25,184 nt of DNA from Pelargonium cotyledonis (lineage: Eukaryota > Streptophyta > Magnoliopsida > Geraniales > Geraniaceae): assembly GCA_036897625.1 (NCBI GenBank), contig JAYMTA010000688.1:1-25184 (forward strand). The letters run 5' to 3'. The notes beneath the pieces were generated by a model. That model was not told the origin of the DNA, ran no database searches, and saw nothing but the letters and a program-made list of their open reading frames with translations. Shown piece after piece: positions 9,848-25,184 of the stretch (position 1 is its first letter; every line of letters begins with the position of its first letter). Both the position numbers and the translations under genes were made by a program.

Positions 9848-10067
9848 AGCTATACAACTGTGTGAATGATGGAGCTCTCAGGATCAATCCTCACTCTACA
9901 CATTCTTGGTGGTGATGGTGTAAGAGACCACTATGGTGCGGTAAAGTGCCAAAAACTCTAGGCTAGGGTTAAGATACATAGTCTCATCCTGAACACTATT
10001 GGTTTCTTGTATATATACCCCTTTAGGCCGTTGCTTATAAAAAAAAAAAAATTCTAAGCTATAAAAC
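9848..10067 (+). mobile_element. 5'-truncated tRNA-derived SINE, family A
   Basis: From CAACTGTGTGA onward this copy aligns to the fuller SINE at 24082-24318: CTCAGGATCAAT, ACCACT(A/T)TGGTGCGGTAA, GTGCCAAAAACTCTA, GAACACTATT, CTTGTATATATA and TTATAAAAAA. It lacks the tRNA box A part. AGCTATACAAC (9848-9858) and AGCTATAAAAC (10057-10067) flank it as a likely 11-bp target duplication with one mismatch. The A-rich tail is 10039-10051. Confidence 0.75.
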
Positions 10068-10346
10068 AAAATTATCTGTCCTAAAATAATTATCCATTTA
10101 TTTATTTATTTTTGAGGTATCGGGTTCGAGTCTCCTTTTCGACGATATAGAGTGTGGTTTAATTTAGATTAATAGGAGAAAACAACCCTTATTATGTAGC
10201 TCGACAGATGAAAAATAAAAATAAAAAAATAATGTAATTAAAAAAAAGCATTATTCTGAACTAATATTTATACATAAATATTATTTACATAAAAATTAAA
10301 TAATTAAATATAGCATTAAAAAAGTACATTTATTTTAACATATTGT

Positions 10347-10374
10347 GTGGAGTGGAGTGGAGTGGAGTGGAGTG
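10347..10374. repeat. (TGGAG)5 short tandem repeat
   Basis: Five pentamers of TGGAG lie upstream of the receptor-kinase gene, probably 100-150 bp before its transcript start. Confidence 0.9.
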
Positions 10375-10412
10375 TGTGATTCCCCTACAGCGCATTAAAG
10401 CAAGCACTCGCA

Positions 10413-10460
10413 ATTACAATTTATATTTATAAAAAAAAAAAAAGTAAAGTACAAAAAGAA
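10413..10460 (+). promoter_or_regulatory. Candidate core promoter of the LRR receptor kinase
   Basis: TTATATTTATAAAAA at 10421-10435 is TATA-like and lies about 30-70 bp before a CT-rich leader that resembles plant transcription start regions. The start site itself is inferred. Confidence 0.35.
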
Positions 10461-10510
10461 CGTTGTTTGTTGCTTTCTGTTATCACACGACACCAAAACA
10501 AAGCACCAGC

Positions 10511-10580
10511 ACTCACTCTCTCACTCTCTCACTCTCTCACTCTCTCTTCCACTCTTTGCTCTCCTCCTCCTCCTCCTCCT
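10511..10580. repeat. Pyrimidine microsatellite (ACTCTCTC)n and (CTC)n in the leader
   Basis: Four units of CACTCTCT are followed, after a short spacer, by seven CTC/TCC triplets. CT-rich runs are common just after plant transcription starts and may affect expression; length is probably variable. Confidence 0.85.
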
Positions 10581-10681
10581 GCAATGCCTGTGATTTTCAC
10601 TATCTCATCCTGATTCATCGAAGCTTCTCCGATCGGATCTTCACTGTCTCCGGCTAGCTAGATCCATAGATTCTGGAGCCA

Positions 10682-10798
10682 ATGCCGTTCGTCTTCTTCC
10701 GCAAACGTTTCTGTTTCGATTTCAGTTCTGTTGGAGTCATTGTTGCTTCGATTTTGATTCAAATTCATGTTCCACGGCCTCGTCATGATTTCACGTGA
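10682..10798 (+). promoter_or_regulatory. Upstream ORF of 38 codons in the receptor-kinase leader
   Basis: ATG at 10682 to TGA at 10796-10798 encodes MPFVFFRKRFCFDF..., rich in Phe and hydrophobic residues. It overlaps the next uORF in another frame. A shorter 9-codon uORF lies at 10584-10613. If the leader exon is transcribed as inferred, ribosomes meet these before the main ATG. No conservation could be tested. Confidence 0.4.
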
Positions 10799-10865
10799 TT
10801 CCGAGCCGCCATTGTCGTCTTCTTCTCCTGACCGCTACACAAACTACTCGTCTTTAATGGCGTGA
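10767..10865 (+). promoter_or_regulatory. Upstream ORF of 32 codons, candidate peptide uORF
   Basis: ATG at 10767 to TGA at 10863-10865 encodes MFHGLVMISRDSEPP then a Ser run and DRYTNYSSLMA. The composition looks protein-like. The frame ends 17 bases before the exon end. It could regulate translation of the kinase; this is inference from position and composition only. Confidence 0.4.
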
Positions 10866-10972
10866 AACGAATAAACCAGAAGGTCGCTTTCCTCTTTTTC
10901 CTTATTGTATGCCGTAACTTCTTCGATATCTATGTTTGGAGGGTTTGTTTGTTGATTAAATTGAACTGTAAT

Positions 10973-11020
10973 ATTAATTAATTAATTAATTAATTGATTG
11001 ATTGATTGATTAATTTAATT
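10973..11020. repeat. (ATTA)n/(ATTG)n tetranucleotide repeat
   Basis: About six ATTA-type units then four ATTG units, in the leader intron of the receptor-kinase gene. Confidence 0.85.
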
Positions 11021-12482
11021 CTATGTTGTTCTGCTGCTATATGTGCTTCTGCACTTACTTGAAGCTTCTTCTTCTTATAGTTCTAGATCTGTTTGCAGCT
11101 ATAGTAGTCATATTATGCTTTAGATCTTTAATGTCCTTGCATAATATGTTTTTCTCTTTCACTTTGTTTCACATTTAGTAGCTATTTTTTCAGTTCCTGC
11201 TGTTGAGAAATTTACGTGAGTAGTTGAGTTGAGTTTGTTGTAAATTATCAACCTAACACCACTAAAGAACTGTTGTCTTCCAGAAATTAGGTGATTTTTC
11301 TGTTTAACCTCTTTTAGAATTCTACTCTTGTTGAGCCATTCCTATGTATCTGTGATTCTAATTCATGCAAAGCCGAAGCCAGCTACTCTTAAAATCATTT
11401 TTTCCCCTCTATTCAATTGTGTGACCAATGAACATCATGACTTTGTTTATGGCAAGCCTATATACTCCGTTTCTTCAGCCTATCTATTTTAGCTTATTAG
11501 TCTGAATTACAGAGTTGTTGGTTAGCTCATCTTCTTTGACTAATTCACATTCACGTTATATGTTTCTTTCTAGAGAATCTTTACTACTAGTTCAATTTAG
11601 GAATTTCCTTTTCTTGTTAATTCCTTCCCACAATCACTGTATTTAACCATTGTTGTGTTTTTAAGTTCATTTAATCGTACTATTCGGCAGTGACTTCAAT
11701 TTGCTCTCAGTACTTTTTGCTCTGAAGGTGAGATTGCGTTCTCTCATCTTTCTTTTTTGCTGGGAGAACATTCATTCTTTAAATATTGTTTTTTAGATAA
11801 GCATCATTTTCTGCATGGTATTGATAATCTTGTTGTGTTCTTTAAGATATTCTGCAGAGTTTTTTATTTTAAGTTTTCTATCCATCTTAGAATGTGATAG
11901 GAACAGCTCTTTTCCCTTATATGCTTTACTTGTTCTCAGTTTTCATCCATTGCTGTCCTATTGCTATTGATTACTTTTAGTAATTGTTATCCATTCTGTT
12001 TCTTTCATGTATTAGATTCTGGAAAGAGACATAAACAGGGAATAACTTGTAAAAGAGTTGCAATGCTCAATAACCTTTTTTTTTTCTTTAGTGTGAAACA
12101 CATTTATATAGAAGTGGTCCTTAGAGTTTGTTTTTGTCCAACTTGTTAATTAAAAAGGAATCTCTGTGAGACTCACAAGAGGGTTGGGAGGGGGTTAGTT
12201 CCTGCTTTGCCAACATTGCACAGGAATATGTTTGTTACATTGTCATTTCACCTTTTTCATGTTATGAAAATATTTGGTAGCTTTTTGTTATTACTCTTGC
12301 TTACAACGATATTGTCATCCATATTTTCTACCCAGTATCAAATATGTTGATTGCTTTGTTTTATCTGGTAACCTAATGTAATCCTACGGTTCCCTTGTGC
12401 TGAAACAGGAACATAAAACTGTGCAGAGTCTATATTCTTATCACCGAGATTCTTTCATATTCACCGCGCAAAACAACACCCC

Positions 12483-15370
12483 ATGAAGCTCTGCTTTGTT
12501 TTTGCCATTCTTTATTCCGTTCTTTATATTGTCACTCTTCCTCTGGTTGTGTCCGATTTGAACTCTGATAAGGATGCTCTTCTTGCCTTTGCTGCTGCTG
12601 TCCCCCATGGTCGAAAACTCAACTGGACTCACACTACCCCGGTCTGCTCATCCTGGGTAGGCATCACTTGTACTCAAGATCACACCCGTGTGTTAGCTCT
12701 TCGGCTCCCTGGGGTTGGTTTAGTGGGGCCCATACCAAATGACACACTTGGCAAGTTAGATAACCTCAAGATTCTCAGCCTTCGCTTCAATCTACTCAGT
12801 GGTGTTCTTCCTTCTGATATTACCTCCATCCTTTCACTCCGTTACCTCTTTCTCCAAAATAATAACTTCTCCGGCATAATTCCCGATTCCCTTTCACCCC
12901 GACTCCATGTTTTGGATCTTTCGTTCAATTCATTTGTGGGCACTATTCCGCGCACAATTCGCAATTTGAGATGGCTCACCAAACTGAACCTCCAGAACAA
13001 CAACCTTTCTGGATCAATACCCGAACTCAATCTTCCCAGGCTTAAGCATCTGAACTTAAGCTACAACTATCTAAATGGCTCCATCCCGTCATCCCTCCAA
13101 AATTTCCCTGATTCATCCTTTGTCGGAAACCCTCACTTATGCGGACCACCTCTTGCAACTTGCTCGATCATCCTTCCTCCACCTCCTAATATCTATCCTC
13201 CCCCACAATACGCACCTCAAAAACATAATTCCAAAAAGACACTGAATATAGGAGCTATAATTGCCATAGCAGCTGGAGGATTGGCGCTGCTATTTTTGGT
13301 GGCCTTAATTATCTTCCTGTGCTGTTCAAAAAGAAAGAAAAGTGAACAGAGTAGTGTATCGAAAGGGAAGGCTTCTAGCGGGGGAAGGAGCGAGAATCCC
13401 AAAGAGGAATTTGGGAGTGGTGTGCAAGAACCCGAGAAAAATAAGCTGGTTTTCTTTGAAGGTTGTGTATACAATTTTGATCTTGAGGATTTATTGAGAG
13501 CTTCGGCTGAAGTCTTGGGGAAGGGTAGTTATGGCACGGCATATAAGGCAATCTTAGAGGAGGCAACAACCGTTGTCGTTAAAAGGTTAAAGGAATTGGT
13601 GATTGGGAAGAGAGACTTTGAGCAGCATATGGAGACTGTGGGCAGAGTGGGGCAACACCCAAACGTGTTGCCACTTCGCGCTTACTATTATTCAAAAGAC
13701 GAGAAACTCCTCGTCTATGACTATGTTTCTGGTGGCAGTTTACTGGCTCTCCTGCATGGTACGCCTTTTCTCCTCCTTTTGAATTCCTTCTCTTTCTTTT
13801 GGATACTTCATAAACCATGATTCCATTAGCTTTCGTAATTGTTACTATTCAAGACAAATGTTCAATCTCTGAAGAATGATCCTTAAAAATTGATACAACT
13901 CTGTTAATACATATCACACTCATCAGATATGTGAAACCTTTTTTTTGTTAATCACTTAATATCTGTTTCTACATATCACTGTGGTCAATTGGAGCTGCAT
14001 AATATCTGTTTCTCTTCCATTTATAGACAAGCAACTTGCATTACCGCACAATCAAGTTTTCTATTGAACATTTCGATTTTGCAACCCCTTATGGATATTT
14101 ATGGGTTTCTAAGATTTGAATTATATTGATGCAATGACCTACACAACAAGGAGGTAACTCTCTCCCCTTTCCTAGAACCCCTTCCAATATAGTTTTTTTA
14201 GCTCATGATCTCTACCGTAGATTATAGAAGTATGACACTCGAACCTTTGGGTTGTTCCATGGGGGACTTTGCATTTTGTTAAGATTTGTAGAGGACCAAC
14301 TCATTCTAATAGTTATTCAATCTCTCAACCTCTAGTAAAGAAGTACGACACATGAATCATCGGGTTGTTCCGTGCTGTTTGTTAAGATTTGTAGATGACC
14401 AACTCAACTAAAAGTTTCAGTTGATAATTGAAGGCAATATATTAACGTTATAGTCTAACATGTCTCCTCACGTGCAAGACCGCTATCGCTCTGCATGTGA
14501 TCCATGCACAAGTCTTCTTCTTGCCTTGTGCACGGCAAAACTCGAACTTCCTTGAATTTGTGACCTCTAGGTCTAGAAGGCTCTGATAACATGTAGACTC
14601 ATAGTTGAAAGCCCAATACACAATATCAACTTCATGTTCTAACAAATTTGAGTAGGCAACAGCTTTTCTTAATTTAGGTGAATGAGAAATGTCGATATGA
14701 ACCCTATCTGAAATCATTCAATTTGAATTTGGTAGTAGGAAATAGAGCTGCCGGAAGAACTCCACTGGACTGGAACTCGAGACTAAAGATCTGCCTAGGA
14801 ACTGCCAGAGGAATCGCGCACGTCCACTCCATAGGTGGCCCGAAATTCACTCATGGAAACATAAAATCCTCCAATGTACTCATCACCCAAGACTTCGAAG
14901 GCTGCATCTCCGATTTTGGCTTGACCCCTCTACTGAACATCCCCGTCGCCCCTTCTAGAAGCTCCGGCTACCGCGCACCTGAGGTGATTGAAACCCGAAA
15001 GCACAGTCACAAATCAGACGTGTACAGCTTCGGTGTTCTCCTCCTAGAAGTTCTGACCGGAAAAGCTCCAATGCAATCCCCGGTTCGGGATGACATGGTG
15101 GATCTTCCCAGATGGGTACAGTCTGTGGTCAGAGAGGAATGGACGGCGGAGGTTTTCGACGTAGAGCTGATTAGGTTCCAAAATATTGAAGAGGAAATGG
15201 TACAGATGTTGCAAATTGGCATGGCGTGTGTGGCGATAGCGCCGGACATGAGGCCTAATATGGAAGAAGTTGTGAGAATGATCGAAGAGATCCGACCATC
15301 GGACTCGGAAAACAGGCCGTCTTCCGATGAGAACAAATCAAAGGACTCGATTGCACAAACGACGCCATGA
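12483..15370 (+). CDS. Probable inactive LRR receptor-like kinase (At5g58300-like, LRR III type)
   Basis: Two coding exons, 12483-13758 and 14739-15370 (TGA), split in phase 1 within Gly426; 635 aa, the normal length for the group. In order: signal peptide (about 1-24), LRR N-cap with SSWVGITC, about five LRRs, the NPHLCGPPL end cap, a Pro-rich stretch ([11 protein letters not shown]), one membrane helix (about 256-281) followed by KRKK, and a cytoplasmic kinase-like domain (about 331-600). The Gly loop GKGSYG (346-351) and the VVVK lysine (K367) are present. The catalytic loop reads HGN (464-466) instead of HRD, so the catalytic Asp is Asn; DFG (484-486) and APE (505-507) are kept. The family is known for such atypical kinases. 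This is probably a plasma-membrane receptor signalling by scaffolding; ligand and process are unknown. It is convergent with the helicase gene. Confidence 0.95.
13759..14738. repeat. Receptor-kinase intron holding direct repeats and a possible LTR-type relic
   Basis: The 980-bp intron contains two related segments, 14227-14302 and 14340-14405, sharing GAAGTA(T/C)GACAC, GGGTTGTTCC and TTGTTAAGATTTGTAGA. Further on, GGCTCTGATAACATGTAGA is close to the reverse complement of the TGGTATCAGAGCC primer-binding block seen in plant LTR retrotransposons. The 14227-14660 stretch may therefore be a fossil of a small non-autonomous LTR-type element on the minus strand. No coding parts are visible; age cannot be estimated from one copy. 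Confidence 0.35.
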
Positions 15371-15794
15371 GTGTAAGATTGCTGATTCCTTCTTCGATTT
15401 TTGAGTAACAGTGTAAAGATTGGATAGTTTCTTGCTATTTATCTTCTCACTCGCGTGTATTATGTGCTGATTGCTGTAATAGACAAACAAATGAATTGAT
15501 TGATGATCTTATAGGTTTGTACCTGGTAATTTGAACATGAACTCGTGAACACCTAAACCCGACCCAACATATACCAGTTTTGGGTTTCATATAATTGACC
15601 CGATAATTTTTCAGGTCGGAAAAGGGTTATCATGTGTGAAATGTAGGTCGAGCTAGGCAAACATTTGGCTCGTAAAACTCAAAACTTTATACTACACTTT
15701 CAGTTATGAATTTTCAAACCAAACCCACACGTTTTGATGTTACGTACTTTTTCAGAATAATAATTATACATATAATAAAATAGATTTTACATAT

Positions 15795-16207
15795 TATTCT
15801 TTAGAATGAGCGTCCACCTTAAATTTATTGTAAAAAAAAACTATATATATACACACGAACACAAATCTAAATGACCTCAATTTCATATTTTTGTGTTTTC
15901 AAATTAAATTGAAATAATTCTCCAAGCATACTGTTAGATGGTCAAGTTGTCAATGAAATAATTGAAGTGCCATATCTTGTTAATAGACCCATCATTTCGT
16001 TTTGTAGAAATATTTATGTATATGATATGAGACATATAAATCAACTCTCTATATCCCTCAATTTGACTTCATTAACTAAAGGTAATTTTCCCTAACTTAC
16101 CTTTCGGATATTAAGAAAAAACATACAAGTAACCTATCAAAAATAAAACTGAACACACTTTCGATAAAAATTATAATTCGAAGACACTCATTTTGCTGGG
16201 TCGGGAA
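15795..16207. mobile_element. Possible Stowaway-like ends, degraded
   Basis: TTTAGAATGAGCGTCCACCTT on the left and AGACACTCATTTTGCTGGGT on the right resemble Stowaway termini in opposite orientation. They are 413 bp apart, long for one Stowaway, so they may belong to two partial copies. Confidence 0.35.
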
Positions 16208-16871
16208 TAATAATTTAAATGTTTAACACAAAATATAAAAAATAATGGCCCGTATTGAAATTTTTGCAATCCAGACGATCACCATAGGGCCTGAAATATC
16301 TCTCACAATAACATGAACAAAACCGACTGGGCAAAGTATGTTATGCCATATGAGATTTTTTGGAATATACATTATGCATAACCTGTAAAAGCCAATCCTA
16401 CAAACTCTGAAACCAAGAAGCAACTTGTTCTTGTTACAAATCCTAAACTACATTTTGTTTTAAGCAACGTGAATGAACAAAATTGGAAGACGGGCACACT
16501 TACAAAGAATTCATCACCCTCGGCATCATTTGCATTTCAAGACACGGGTAGGGACTCGGATGGAAAACACCTACCAATGAAATTTTCTCATCATCAGTAC
16601 ATCAAGCCATTAATGCTCAGATTATAAAACAATGGGTAATAGGGAATAATTAACTCGAAGTACTGCCCACATACACGTAGCTGACTTGTTGAACTTTTCA
16701 TGACACTTGACTAAAGCTTAAGTAGGTCACTCCATTTTGTCACAAAGGGTAAAACAGGATTTACAAAAGGAAATTAATTAAAAATAAATACACAGGGTAA
16801 AATTGGATTTTCATATTTAGTGATCAAAAGCAAGATGTTGTAAGATAATATTCCGATAAATATAATACAGC

Positions 16872-17103
16872 ATCTGTCCTAAAATGAATGTACCGCCTCT
16901 CTAGCAATTTTATCATAAAATGAGTACCATCTTCGCAAATTAGAAGTTATTTATGTATGAATTATCATTGGTATCCTTATACTAAGTTATTTAGTATCAT
17001 TTATATGTGTCAAAACATGCTAAAGGGGTTATAAGAGGAAATGTACAATACTAACTAAATTCTGCTTAATTTTTCAACACTCATTTTGTGACAGAGGGAC
17101 GAT
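16872..17103. mobile_element. Stowaway-like MITE
   Basis: The left end CATCTGTCCTAAAATGAATGT and right end ACACTCATTTTGTGACAGAG are inverted copies (16 of about 20 positions) with the Stowaway consensus. It spans about 230 bp and lies about 190 bp beyond the helicase stop, so it may provide or border its polyadenylation region. An extra internal ATAAAATGAGTACC repeats the terminal motif. Confidence 0.6.
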
Positions 17104-17295
17104 TAGTTAAGTGTCATGGAAGGTCTTTTAAGTTATGTGTTTGTGACAAAATACTATGGGTCAGTTATTTGTAATTACTCCTAAAAACAATTTCGACAAA
17201 CAGAATAACAAGGTCTAATACTCTTACCAACCTTAGAACTTGGAGCTTTGAGCACTGATCACCAATCTTTGGAGACGGACAACGGAGTATCTTTA

Positions 17296-23502
<6,207 letters not shown>

Positions 23503-23668
23503 TGTTGCTTCTTCTTCGTTGCGCCCAGATACAGAGAGAGACCAGCAATTTTGGTGTTCCAGAAATGTGGATTTTGGAGTGTGATGAGCGAATACTGATA
23601 AGCTACTGCAACAAGATAGATCTTCTTTGCTTCGTCTAAGCTTCTAATGTAATCAAGTCTATATATAG
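23503..23668 (-). promoter_or_regulatory. 5' leader and TATA box of the helicase gene
   Basis: CTATATATAG at 23659-23668 (palindromic) lies about 157 bases before the ATG on the minus strand, implying a start near 23630 and a leader of about 130 bases with no upstream intron needed. Position and sequence fit a plant TATA box; the start is inferred. Confidence 0.5.
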
Positions 23669-23748
23669 TACTGTAATAGTCAGTAGTAAGCCTAGACCAA
23701 AACCAAATATGAAATATTTATGGACCTATTCTAAGACCACAAATATAT

Positions 23749-23809
23749 GGCCCAACAATGATTATGGGCCTATTATTAGCCTATAAAGCCCACTAACTGT
23801 AATGGCCCA
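23749..23809 (-). promoter_or_regulatory. Cluster of four site II-type (TGGGCC/T) motifs
   Basis: GGCCCA at 23749-23754, TGGGCC at 23765-23770, AGCCCA at 23787-23792 and GGCCCA at 23804-23809, within 61 bp and about 80-150 bp upstream of the TATA box. Site II motifs are known TCP-binding elements of plant ribosomal-protein, mitochondrial and cell-cycle genes, so this suggests growth-linked expression of the helicase. Confidence 0.55.
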
Positions 23810-23869
23810 ATCAAATAAATGCATTTTTTAATATAAAAAATTCATAGTTTCTTTTGTTAAAAAAAAAAT

Positions 23870-24054
23870 CATAGTTTCTTCTCTCTTTTTTTCTTTCTAT
23901 ACCAAGAGGTTTTTTAGCGGCTCTCTAAACTCATGGTTGGCACCTTTAAGCCATTTTACCACACTTATACTGATGCTCGAACTCGAGACCTCAGGTTAAA
24001 CTGGAACAATCCCTTACCAGTTGGCCCACACACTTAATGGTCATTGTTTCTTCT
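23870..24054 (-). mobile_element. tRNA-derived SINE, family C, minus strand
   Basis: The body is about 23883-24041. On the minus strand, box A-like GGGCCAACTGGTAAGGG is followed about 25 bases on by box B-like GGTCTCGAGTTCGAGCATC, then a short unrelated 3' part ending in A-rich GAAAGAAAAAAAGAG. CATAGTTTCTTCT (23870-23882) and CATTGTTTCTTCT (24042-24054) form a 13-bp target duplication with one mismatch. It lies just upstream of the helicase promoter. Confidence 0.75.
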
Positions 24055-24073
24055 TTTCTTTATGAAGAGAATC

Positions 24074-24326
24074 TTACTATGGGTGGCGCAGTTGGTTAAT
24101 CCAACTGTGTGAGTGAGAGGAGGTCTCAGGATCAATCTCTACTCTACACATCTTTGGTAGTGGTGGTGTAAAAGACCACTTTGGTGCGGTAAGGTGCCAA
24201 AAACTCTAAGCTAGGGTGAAGATAAATAGTTTCTTTTCTGAACACTATTCCTAAACATTATTGATTACTTGTATATATACATGTTTAAGCCGTCGCTTAT
24301 AAAAAAATAAAAAAAAAATTACTATG
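24074..24326 (+). mobile_element. tRNA-derived SINE, family A, apparently full length
   Basis: The body is 24082-24318 (237 bp). Box A-like GGTGGCGCAGTTGGTTAA is at the very start, with a box B-like GGTCTCAGGATCAAT about 45 bases on, a family-specific middle (CCACTTTGGTGCGGTAAGG) and an A-rich tail. TTACTATG flanks it exactly at 24074-24081 and 24319-24326. The perfect duplication suggests a fairly recent insertion. A truncated relative is at 9848-10067. Confidence 0.85.
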
Positions 24327-25184
24327 CCATTTGTTATACTCTGATCGTGAACTTTTTTTTCTCTAAATTCAATTTTTGTCCTTTGTTTTTAGTTTAGTCC
24401 AATTAGAGTGAAGCTAGTAATTTGAATTCAAACTCACGAGCATCCGAAATTTGTTCCGCAATTTTAAAATTGGGTTGTACGAAATAGAATCAACCACTTT
24501 TCAGTTCCGGCCTGGCAAACACACACTTTACACGAAAAAAACCAAAATTCATGTCCCTTTCATATCGAATTTTGTGTCCATGCACTCAGATTAAAGTCGG
24601 GAATGAGCATTGATGCTCACGAGTACAGAAGTCAACTCTTCAAACCGTTTATGAGTGCACATGTCAACTCTCAGCAGGTGAATTAATTTGATCACCCATC
24701 ATCAATCTTCTTTGTTTTCTTATGTATTATTGTCAATAATTCCCATCTTAATTCATAAAATTGTAAGTCAAATTATGTAGATCTATTATTTGCAATAATT
24801 GGATTCTTCTTGCCTCACCGAATAAAATCATAGTTCAACACCAACTCAAAAACTTGAACCCTTGATCAAAGACTAATATTCTTTTAGAGTTATTTTAGCA
24901 TATGATAGTCATTTAAATAATTTTGTTGGTTCATTAGTTAATAGGTCATGCATGTTGTAATACTTATCACTTTGGCTGAGGTCATACGTAAAAATTGCAC
25001 TCAACTTATAAACATTACAAATTAAAACACTATGGTTGAATCATGCCAAATATTTCTATGTTTAGTATTTATTATTATAACTCAGTTGATCTTGACTAAG
25101 TCTAGCTATTTCATCTTAATAGTTGGCATGTTGAAGTCAAATTATAAAATGCAAATTTAAGATTTGAGTTTAAGTACAAGGTCT
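24327..25184. other. AT-rich intergenic sequence to the window end
   Basis: I see no convincing gene, RNA or recognisable repeat here; only short chance open frames. Confidence 0.5.

Larger units (their letters stand above)
10465..12482 (+). other. 5' leader of the LRR receptor kinase: exon to 10882, intron 10883-12408, leader end 12409-12482
   Basis: Donor CAGAAG|GTCGC at 10882/10883 and acceptor TGAAACAG at 12408 define a 1526-bp, T-rich leader intron. The second exon then has 74 leader bases before the ATG at 12483. The leader exon holds a pyrimidine microsatellite and several upstream ATGs. Exact 5' end and donor choice are inferred. The intron holds only T-rich sequence and an ATTA/ATTG repeat. 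Confidence 0.5.
15371..17295. other. Intergenic region between the convergent receptor-kinase and helicase genes
   Basis: It holds the two 3' UTRs (roughly the first and last 150-250 bases), Stowaway-like sequence at about 15795-16207 and 16872-17103, and otherwise AT-rich sequence. I see no gene. Confidence 0.5.

Noticed and set aside
10114-10140. GAGGTATCGGGTTCGAGTCTCC, a good pol III box B-like sequence
   Set aside because: No box A upstream, no tail and no target duplication; it may be a 5'-truncated SINE but borders cannot be set.
12842-13818. Several minus-strand frames opposite the receptor-kinase exon
   Set aside because: They are antisense shadows of a well-supported coding exon with no homology of their own.
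14448-14717. 89-codon minus-strand frame in the receptor-kinase intron
   Set aside because: It lies in repeat-like sequence near the possible LTR-type relic and has no recognisable protein family.

Overview
This window is nuclear DNA from a flowering plant, almost certainly a eudicot. It is AT-rich and carries intron-split genes with GT-AG borders, spliced 5' leaders, plant-specific protein families (a B3 transcription factor, a CBSX protein and an LRR receptor pseudokinase), and plant-type Stowaway MITEs, a hAT element and tRNA-derived SINEs. I cannot fix the genus or family from the sequence alone.

Four protein-coding genes are supported, and the exon models below all keep an open frame from end to end. 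(1) 1863-3331, plus strand: a 208-aa mitochondrial CBS-pair protein of the CBSX3 type, with a leader intron. (2) 4742-7867, plus: a 403-aa B3-domain DNA-binding protein with a repetitive charged tail. (3) 12483-15370, plus: a 635-aa LRR receptor-like kinase with the HRD motif changed to HGN, preceded by a long leader exon holding several upstream ORFs and a 1.5-kb leader intron. (4) 17296-23502, minus: a 546-aa DEAD-box RNA helicase in 14 coding exons, every one a whole number of codons. Genes 3 and 4 converge tail to tail. The four genes do not form a pathway; this is an ordinary euchromatic gene row.

The space between and inside the genes is rich in short non-autonomous transposons. These include three copies of one MITE family with GGTAGTGTTTGG ends in introns of genes 1 and 2, at least four Stowaway-like MITEs or fragments, and an 828-bp hAT-like element with an 8-bp target duplication and a Stowaway nested inside it. 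There are also three SINE families, most copies with recognisable target duplications. Gene 4 carries a SINE and an unexplained 124-codon antisense reading frame in its introns, and three diverged copies of a roughly 180-bp repeat in its first intron.

I found no CRISPR array, rRNA gene, intact tRNA gene or complete autonomous transposon, and no evidence of an undescribed multi-gene system. The most useful leads are the candidate peptide uORFs of gene 3, the all-phase-0 intron layout of gene 4, the antisense reading frame in intron 7 of gene 4, and the set of datable small transposons.
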